Shown one piece after another: positions 56,977-64,000 of a stretch of DNA of 64,000 nt. Position numbers and translations under genes: made by a program. The stretch covers positions 531,724,556 to 531,788,555 of the forward strand of contig NC_134356.1 in NCBI RefSeq assembly GCF_048569485.1, read 5' to 3'. The notes under the pieces were generated by a model. That model saw only the letters and a list, made by a program, of their open reading frames with translations. It made no database searches and was not told the origin of the DNA. The first letter of the stretch is position 1, and every line of letters begins with the position of its first letter. The stretch comes from Anomaloglossus baeobatrachus (lineage: Eukaryota; Chordata; Amphibia; Anura; Aromobatidae).

Positions 56977-58062
56977 TGTGGCGCCCCTGACCTGGTCAGG
57001 CACCACAGAGTATTGCACCCATGCGGGAGCAATGCTTCCAGGTAATCTCCAAAGGCCAGGATGAGGTGCACACACAAACATATAGTGACCAGGCCTCCCA
57101 CATTACCAGAGGGGACCCTTGGGTAGCCAGAAGGGGTTAACTTTCAATTCCCAGCTGGGGGTGTGTTCAGGGGCTGGTTGCTAGGAAGCAGGGCAGAGAG
57201 AGAGAGGAAGAGGGGAGTCTGGAGGAAGAAGTTGAAGTGTGTGGAAGGGAGCAGAGGAGCTCTCGTGTCAGACAGGTCCTGAGGAGTGCAGTAGCTGAAA
57301 GCGGGGGAGAAAGGAGTACCGTGGGTCGGCCTGAAAATCATCCAGAGAGAAGGGTGGCTGAGTACGGAGATCCCGGTATCCGAGCACACAAGGGGAACTA
57401 GGTCCCCAGTACAGGCAGCAGATCATCCAGAGCTGCTTAACCTACAGGTGGGGGGGTACTTCATGCCCTCACCACGACTACACAGAGCTTGAGCCAAGCA
57501 GCAATCACCAGGCCCATAAGGGGACAGGGCCAGAAGCCATCCCACCAAGGCCACGCTGCCGGCAGACGAGCCAGAGAGAGGGGAGCAGGGTGGTAACAGC
57601 TTCCCTGGAGGGGTCCTACCACGCTTCAAGCAAAGGATCCTCCTAAAACAGAAAGAGTGCAAGGAAGGCGAGTGGACAGCTACCCTCAGAACGGCCTCCT
57701 GGAATTCCTGGTTCAACCTGGTTATCACAGTGTCGCCCGGGCATCTCACCGTGACCTCCAAACAGTGAGTAAACACGTTGAAAGACTTCTTGGACTGTGT
57801 TTGAGTCATTCTGCGACCTGTGGTCCCACACACATACACCGGGGCCTGGGGCTTGCCTCACTCTCAGGGGGCTAATATACTGACTGCACCCACCATCAGC
57901 CCCAGGCATCCCTTAATCTGCAGTGGCGGTCCCCGCTGACCGCAATACTGAGAGTGGCGTCACGACAATCCTAAAAGAAGGTTCCCTACCTGTGACCAGA
58001 CTGTTCCATCCACGTGGAGTCCCTGAAGGTACTGCACCGACACATACTAGCGGGGCTTCACA
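56977..58062. mobile_element. Solo LTR inside the CR1 copy (1086 bp)
   Basis: It starts TGTGGCGCCCC and ends GGGGCTTCACA. The tetramer GATA precedes it (56973-56976) and follows it (58063-58066), a 4-bp target duplication. The LINE reading frame is recognisable on both sides. No gag, pol or second LTR is seen, so it is a solo LTR fossil of a gypsy- or ERV-type element, younger than the CR1 copy. Confidence 0.85.
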
Positions 58063-58344
58063 GATAGTGCACTACTCAGGTGGTAGCCTGTTCCACTCTC
58101 TGACCCTCACTGTCAGAAAGTTTTTCCTAATGTCTAATCTGTATCTCCTTCCTTTTAGTTTTGTCCCATTGCTTCTTGTTTTTCCTTGTGCTAATGAGAA
58201 TAGGGTGGTTGCCTCTGCACTGTGACTACCTTTCAGATACTTGTGGACCACTTTTAAGTCTCCTTTTAGCCTTCTCTTCTGCAAACTAAACATTCCCAGT
58301 ACTTTTAGCCGGTCTTCATATGACATGGTTTGAAGACCATCTAT

Positions 58345-58602
58345 ATATATATATATTAATTATTATTATATTAATTCCACAGTGCTTTACATACATTGGC
58401 AACACTGTCCCCATTGAGGCTCACAATCTAAATTCCCTATCAGTATGTCTTTGTCATGTGGGAGGAAACCAGAGTACCCAGACAAAACTCACACATGGTG
58501 AGAACATACAAATTCCTTGCAGATGTTGTCCATAGTGTGATTTGAACCCAGGACCCCAGTGCTGCAAGACTGCAGTGCTAACCAATGAGCCATTGTGCCG
58601 CA
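58345..58602 (-). mobile_element. tRNA-derived SINE, inverse copy inside CR1
   Basis: The reverse complement of the 54508 SINE: the B box appears as GTGATTTGAACCCAGGAC, and CTCACAATCTAAATTCCC and GGGAGGAAACCAGAG match the body. The tail merges with a TA/ATT microsatellite at 58338. It interrupts the CR1 coding sequence. Confidence 0.85.
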
Positions 58603-58679
58603 GTCTCCCATCTTTGTTGCTCTTCTCTGGACTTGCCCCAATATATATATACCCACTTTACACAAGTACGTGCCTCCTA

Positions 58680-59300
58680 ACATCATCCATGCCCTGACCA
58701 ATGAAGTTACTGGGAAGGTCGACTTAACCTCCGACACATGGACAAGTACTTATGGACAATGACGCTGAATTTCCTTGACGGCACACTGGATGAAACTTGT
58801 GAAATCCAGAACCGAGTTGGACCCCGAGACGGCACACATCCTACCATTACCTAGAATAGCAGGACCTAGTTCTATCAGGGCTTCCCCCACCTCCTACACC
58901 AGTTCCTGCATCCCCTCCTCTTCCTCTTTCTCCATCTCCGACTTGTCGTCCTTATCAGTCACAAGCTGGATGCACTGCAGCACTGCCTCAGTGAAGTGGC
59001 AACAGGCTGTGCTGAAACTCATATCTTTAGGTAACAGACAGCACACTCCCGCAGAGTTGCTGAAAGGTTTAACACACTAGACAGATCTGTGGCTGTTGCT
59101 GCTGAACCTCCAACCAGTCATGGTAATTGTGTGATGACCGTAATCTGGTGGTAGCTCTGACGCATGGCATGCTGGCATACGTAGTATGCCTGGCCCACCT
59201 GCTCAACTTAGTGGTTCAGCGGATTCTGAAAACCTACCAAGATTTGCCTGGGCTACTTGCTAAAGTATGCCGCATGTGCGTCCATTTCCGCAAGTCACCT
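58680..59300 (+). pseudogene. hAT transposase fragment (catalytic region)
   Basis: EVTGKVDLTSDTWTSTYG then, after disabling changes, ISLTAHWMKLVKS: the LTSDxWTS block with the first catalytic Asp and the TAHW block are typical of hAT transposases. Downstream, VVALTHGMLAYVVCLAHLLN and LVVQRILKTYQ match the C-x-AH-x-LNLVV block. Several stops and frame changes separate them. Confidence 0.85.
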
Positions 59301-59759
59301 AGAAGATATGTTAGGAATGCACAACAATTATATATGGATAGGAGAGCATAGAGGTAATATAATGAAATAATTCTGAGTATCTATACCATATATAAGGAGT
59401 GACACATAATGCCGGTAGACTAATCGGTAAGATAACACATAAAAAGGTGCTCCAAAACAAGGAAAAAGAACCGATGTATAGTTAATATGGAGGATAAATC
59501 AAACAATCCAAACCCTTGAGAGTGCGGTAAAACTTTGACCAATACTTCAACTATAGGGACAAACAATTTCCATCTGACAACGCTGGTGGCAGAGATCAGG
59601 GTTCTTTGGCCAACTAAGGAGTAGAGATGAGATAGAACAACAGAACAAACAGAGGCAGGAGAACAGTATTAACTGACTGGCACAGATTAAGTAGACTCTC
59701 CCAGTAGGCCCTGATGCGCGGGGTACACTGACAAGGTGGGAAAAGTTTATAAAGGTGTT

Positions 59760-59985
59760 CATGGTGTTGATGGAGTACCTAGCTGACTATACCAGCATCC
59801 TCCATGATTCATCTGTTCCTTACAACTATTGAGTATCCAAGCTGGAGACGTGGCATAAACTGTTCCTCTATGCCTTGGAGGTGCTGGCCTGCCCTGCCTC
59901 TAGTGTTTTGTCTTAGCAGGTTTTTTGTCCCATTGTCAGTATAATTACTGATAAGGGCATCAATCTGTGAACTGAAAATGCTGAC
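59760..59985 (+). pseudogene. hAT transposase C-terminal dimerisation region
   Basis: LMEYLADYTS, WHKLFLYALEVLACPASSVL and the following QVFCPIVSI-TDKGINL match the hATC dimerisation domain (LACPASSVPSERVFSAAG...DKRxxL). It contains a stop at the SER position and lacks the usual end. It belongs to the element at 55114-61106. Confidence 0.85.
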
Positions 59986-61106
59986 AGGGTGACTTCTATC
60001 AAAATGAACAAAGTGTGGATTAGCCCAAACTTTTCAACCCCTCTGGATGACAGTAGCTGACCATAAAGACAATTCTAATGTTCCTTTATTTCTAGTGTAT
60101 TCACATGCATGGCTTCCCACGCAAATTAGGGTATACAGTTTTTGTTTTTTTCTGTTTCGCGTCCTCTTCTTTCTCCACCATATCAATGGGGCCATGTTCC
60201 TTCCTTGGAATTTAAACTAGGTCTTGTACTGGGTGCATAGGCTTTACCAAGGTAGGAGTCAAAAATCTTTTTAAAATGTTTTCAGAATCTCTCATCAACG
60301 TGTTTTCCAGGGTTTATTGGAGTCCTGCCTTCAAATTTTTGACAGCCCTTGCACTTATTTCTTAGGCTTTATGAGTGTAGGAGTCCCACTACCTAACAAT
60401 TTTAATAAAATGTGTATGAGGCCCTACTTTATGTCTAATACAGGGTGTATCAGAGTCCCTCTTCCTTCTAATTTTTGCTAGTTCTTGAATTGTTCACATA
60501 GGCTTTGTGAGTTCAGAGTCCCTTCTTTATAAATTACACAGGATGTGTCTGACCATGTTACACAATATGCCCAGAAAAGATAGTAAAATGTTTAAATCAT
60601 ATTTATCAATGAATTTTTTTTCACCGTTGAAAGCAATGAGAAAGTGCAAAAATGCTATGTGTGAACATAGACTAATTGCTGGAGGTGGTGTTCTTTTTTC
60701 TGGGACTCCTACACTCTTTTTTAATTTGCCTTATATAAATGTTATCATAGAGGAATTAAGAGTTCCTCCTAACATGTTGTCCTATAGAATCCATTTTATC
60801 TTCGGTTTTGTGGTCTCTCCGTAAAAGGGGCGTAATACTCTGACAACATTGTTCCCAGCAGCTACCTACAGTCAAAGTTACATCCAGGCGTCTTCCCCAT
60901 GCTGTTCCCATTCCATTTGAGCGTGATTTTCATCCAGTTCAGCAATTTTCCTGCCCTCCAGACCTCCTGGAAGGGTCTTCCGGAAAAATGCTGGCGTTTC
61001 CCATTGTCATCCATTATACTCATTACTCGAGTCTAGCACCCGAGCAGTCCGGCGTGTTCATTTCGAGTCATGAGAACCCGAGCATTTTAGAACTCACTCA
61101 TCACTA
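59986..61106. other. hAT 3' noncoding region
   Basis: Loosely repetitive sequence of the hAT element's 3' end, with GAGTCCC and AGGCTTT blocks at irregular spacing, then GAGCATTTTAGAACTCACTC at the terminus. Nothing coding was recognised. Confidence 0.6.
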
Positions 61107-62039
61107 ATAATTATAATTAATAAAACTGTATTATAATTTGTAAATAAACCTATTTGTTTTTATTGTTGCCTAAAAACTATCATATCCTGAAAATTATTTC
61201 GTCAATATGGGAATTAAAGTCCTGCCTAGGGTGGTAACATTTAATCTCCAGTGTACAACATATAATTTATTTACACTTGGCTTAGTAATCATTAAATTCA
61301 TAGAGTCTGCAGGTTAACACTAAACATAAAGGAGATACTTTAAAATCACCCCCAGGTATGTTGTATAATTTTCTTTATGAAACAAATAGGCGTATGCTAA
61401 TGTACACAGTCATAAATTTCTTCAATTGTGAAATATAATTGCAGCTTAATCCTGTTTTGTTCATCTTCTGGGTCACACAGGTTGCAAAATCTTAAGTGAA
61501 AAAACAAACTACAGATCTATAAACTATAAATGTAAATGTCCTGGGGAAAAAAAGTGACCAGTCCAGATGTTAAGATATGGCATAAGCATGTTCTTCTGAA
61601 CATGCGACAGGTGTCAAAGGTCTATGTTTTTACAAGCTGCTGGGGAATTAGTGTAAAACAGAAATCTTTGAAAGAGTCTATCCCATGACTGTAAATGTGT
61701 TCACTTTATACACTCAGCATTTTTCACTCCTTTGTTCTCAAGAAAATAAATGTCAGAAATATTTTACCTCCTGCCACCATTATCTTGCAGAATATTATAG
61801 CACTTGTGTACAATGAATGGTTAATTTATTAGAAATTAGAAAAACCTTTGCCTTTACAATGTGCATTGGTAATGGTATCTAACCTACCAAAACTGATATG
61901 ATCATTTCCGTGTGTTTCCATCATAACTTCAAACTAGCATAAAAACTGTTTCGTGGTAATATTTGACTCAAATATTCTCTCCATTATCTGATCACTTTCT
62001 CGCTCATGTCACCTGAACAATATCTACAGAATTTGTTCT
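61107..62039. other. No gene recognised
   Basis: AT-rich sequence. I looked here for Rh exons 1 and 2 on the minus strand (for example a GFGFLMTFL-like frame) and found none. Confidence 0.5.
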
Positions 62040-62640
62040 TTTCTCCCCCTTAAAATTGCAAAATCTATTAGTATTGCATTTATTCTTTATCCTCTGGACT
62101 AATGCAACTCTCTACTGATCAAAATCCTTCTAACTAACCTCTCCACTGTTGAATTAATCATGAATGTAAAACTCAGGTTCCTATTTCTGTCCAGCCTCAC
62201 CACAGATGTTTCCACCCTGTTCCAGTCACTGCACTGGTTGCCCATCCGATATAGTATGCCACATACACTCTCAATCACAGTGCTCTCCACAGTTTTGTAC
62301 TGCCCTACATATTTTCCCTCATCTCTGTCTACTACCCGACCCACAGTCTCTGTTCTGCTAATGATCTAAGGCTAACATCCTTCATAACTCAAATATCTCC
62401 CTCCTGTCTGCAATACTTTTTTGCACTGCTTCGGTTATGTCAAAAGCACTATCCCAGATGATCCAGTTATTGTCTAATATCGTATTCATAATTTTAAGCA
62501 TACCGTTAAAACACGTCTTTAGACATTCTTATCACATCTGAATGCTCCCTGTTCTCCCTTCCAAAATTTTCCTCTTAATCTGTTCTTTTCTATCATCTCT
62601 TTCCACATATTCCTAGCACTTTGTGTCTGGACGTAGATAG
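62040..62640 (+). mobile_element. Non-LTR retrotransposon C-terminal remnant
   Basis: The plus strand encodes FQSLHWLPIRYSM and later YCPTYFPSSLSTTRPTVS, recalling the S-LHWLPVxxRI...Y..R segment after the reverse transcriptase domain of CR1/Rex-like LINEs. The frame is broken repeatedly. The family is not certain. Confidence 0.45.
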
Positions 62641-63445
62641 ATAATTTGCTGGTGACCAGTTCATTAAGCTTTAATCAACACCCTTATTTATTATAATTAT
62701 GGCTGGATCATATTCTACAAGCACTTTTTACCTTCTGTGTACCCCTACTTCCTTATAGATTATAAACTTGCAAACAGGACCATCACTCCTCTTGCTTAAC
62801 GCCTTAAAGAGTTTTCCTACAAATAAAGTTACTTTTAAAGTTCATTTTAATCAATAGATCTTATAATAATAGTAAGTTCCACAGTTGGATGTGTTTTAAA
62901 ATATGTTCCTGTGCTGAGATAATCTTGTATATATGTCACTCCCATGTACTGTGTAATGGCCATTCATGGACATTAACTGAACATACCGCACCTCCTGGGC
63001 CGGGCAGGAAGTAAAATCAAGCTCTGCGTTGGCCGAAACATTGCTGTTTGTATCCCCACTTGTATATTGGGACCAATAAAGAGTTTTCTATCTGATGCAG
63101 GTTTTGGTGCCTTGGATACTCTAATATTGGATTTACTCTGTAGAATTTGGAGGGCTGCACCAAGTAGCACAAATGGGTGGAGTGGTGCGTGGGAGATATT
63201 TGTGCATGTAATATATATAGTTTGTTAGCAATAGGAAGAGTATTATGTGCAGATGCAGAAGGGCCAGAGATATATACTTTGGTAACCTAGGAGACTTAGA
63301 GCACAAAGGGAGGAGTGACGGAGTGAGATAGTCAAAAAGGTCAGAAAGGAGGGTAGTTATGCAGAGAGGTTCTTGGGGTAAACTTGCCCTGGTCTAGGAT
63401 CTGCCTGGGAACGGTGAGGTCTCCTACATTGTATCCTGAGCCTAA
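62641..63445. other. No gene recognised; probable repeat debris
   Basis: The block GGCCGAAACATTGCTGTTTG to GGACCAATAAAGAG (63031-63080) has the look of a dispersed repeat end with a poly(A)-like signal. No ends or coding domains were identified. Confidence 0.4.
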
Positions 63446-64000
63446 GGCGGGCTTTACACATTGCGACATCGCTAGCAATTGCTAGCGATGTCCAGCGCGA
63501 TCGCACCCGCCCCCGTCGCACATGCGATATGTGGTGATTGCTGCCGTAGCAAACTTTATCGCTAGGGTAGCGTCACACACACATACCTGCTCGGCGACGT
63601 CGCTGTGACTGCCGAACAGTCCCTCCTTCAAGGGGGAGTTGCGTTCGGCGTCACAGCGACGTCACTGAGACGTCACTAATTGGCCGGCCAATAGAAGCGG
63701 AGGGGCAGAGATGAGCGGGACATAACATCCCGCCCACCTTCTCCCTTCCGCATTGCCGTCGGGACACAGGTAAGGAGATGTTTGTCGCTCCTGCGGGTTT
63801 GCACACAGCGATGTGTGGAGCTGCAGGAACGACAAACAACATTGTAACCTGCGGTCGAACCAACATTATGGGAATGAACGACGTTACACAGATCAGCGAT
63901 ATTGTACGCTTCTAAGCTCGTTCATCGTCTCACCTAGGATTTACACGTTGCGATGTCGCTACCGGTGCCGGATGTGCGTCACTAATGACCACAAAGGTAA
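63446..64000. mobile_element. PIF/Harbinger-like element, cut by the window edge
   Basis: It starts GGCGGGCTTTACACATTGCG after TAA (63443-63445). It shares the GTCGCTGTGAC, GGCCAATAGAAGCGGAGGGG and CCCGCCCACCTTCTCCCTTC blocks with the GCGACATCGC group. The right terminus lies beyond 64000. Confidence 0.82.

Larger units (their letters stand above)
56839..58643 (-). mobile_element. CR1/L2-type LINE, 3' end, carrying two insertions
   Basis: In minus-strand reading the LINE carries QVQRRATKM (58620 region), then SYEDRLKVLGMFSLQKRRLK, RYRLDIRKNFLTVRVREWNR and LPPE at 58072-58326, then PSMEIFKRKLDKHI and a stop near 56875. The 3' end has two CATAGAATCATAGAATAATA-like repeats at 56840 (inverse of ATTCTATGATTCTATG), the hallmark of CR1 tails. 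This is the C-terminal part of the reverse-transcriptase ORF. A SINE interrupts it at about 58345-58602 and a solo LTR at 56977-58062. Confidence 0.9.
55114..61106 (+). mobile_element. Decayed hAT transposon, about 6 kb with nested insertions
   Basis: Termini TAGTGATGAGCGAGAGC and (inverted) TAGTGATGAGTGAGTTC are flanked by ACAATAAT and ATAATTAT, 6 of 8 matching. Transposase traces on the plus strand appear at 58680-59300 and 59760-59980. It has been entered by a Tc1 element (55397) and a CR1 LINE (56839) that itself holds a solo LTR and a SINE. A 59300-59760 segment with no hAT similarity may be a further insertion. The 3' noncoding part (60060-60500) has loosely repeated GTAGGAGTC-type blocks. 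Confidence 0.8.

Noticed and set aside
56977-57000. TGGCGCCCC as a retroviral primer-binding site, implying an internal region to its right
   Set aside because: It sits at the very left edge of the LTR, beside the target duplication. The LINE resumes at 58067 and no gag or pol follows, so a solo LTR explains the data better.
57423-57839. 138-codon minus-strand frame
   Set aside because: It is entirely inside the solo LTR and has no recognised domain.

Overview
This is a repeat-dominated piece of a vertebrate nuclear genome. The mix points to an amphibian, most likely a frog or toad: Tc1-like and hAT transposons, many short elements flanked by TWA or TTAA, a CR1/L2-type LINE, tRNA-derived SINEs, solo LTRs, and introns thousands of bases long packed with repeats. 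The order is inferred from this composition; no search was possible. No bacterial-style gene, CRISPR array, rRNA gene or free-standing tRNA gene was seen.

One host gene is clear. On the minus strand, between 52918 and 26089, lie eight exons of an Rh-family ammonia channel, closest to RHCG (Rh type C glycoprotein). Their sizes of 151, 148, 167, 138, 137, 125 and 74 bp, plus a 96-bp terminal coding exon, match the usual Rh exon plan. All junctions are GT-AG and in phase, giving 344 codons and a stop. This is roughly the last two-thirds of the protein. Exons 1 and 2 were not found up to 64000 and should lie beyond the right edge. A second copy of the last exon (29814-29901) sits in the last intron. 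It still has an open frame and a stop at the equivalent place, but nearby AGs would splice it out of frame, so it looks like a decaying duplicate.

Region 1-26000, downstream of the gene, holds no host exon that I can support. In order it contains: a 136-bp satellite (1-2498); mariner and hAT debris; a 2.4-kb hAT element swollen by a C-rich minisatellite (6245-8663); a 3.8-kb TTAA-flanked element that split a 31-bp minisatellite (10323-14158); a Tc1 remnant; and a run of PIF/Harbinger-like elements with 3-bp TWA duplications (to 25655).

Region 26000-53000 is the gene. Its introns hold a 5'-deleted Tc1 copy, probable and clear solo LTRs, three 30-31-bp minisatellites, four TTAA-flanked elements with AGGGA ends, three related hAT-type elements whose target duplications all agree at 6 of 8 bases, and a mariner-type MITE.

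Region 53000-64000 should be intron 2 or upstream sequence. It holds a Sleeping Beauty-like Tc1 remnant cut by a MITE, a SINE, and a decayed hAT transposon of about 6 kb (55114-61106). That hAT contains a second Tc1 copy and a CR1 LINE, and the CR1 in turn carries a solo LTR and a SINE. A LINE fragment and a Harbinger-like element cut by the window edge finish the sequence.
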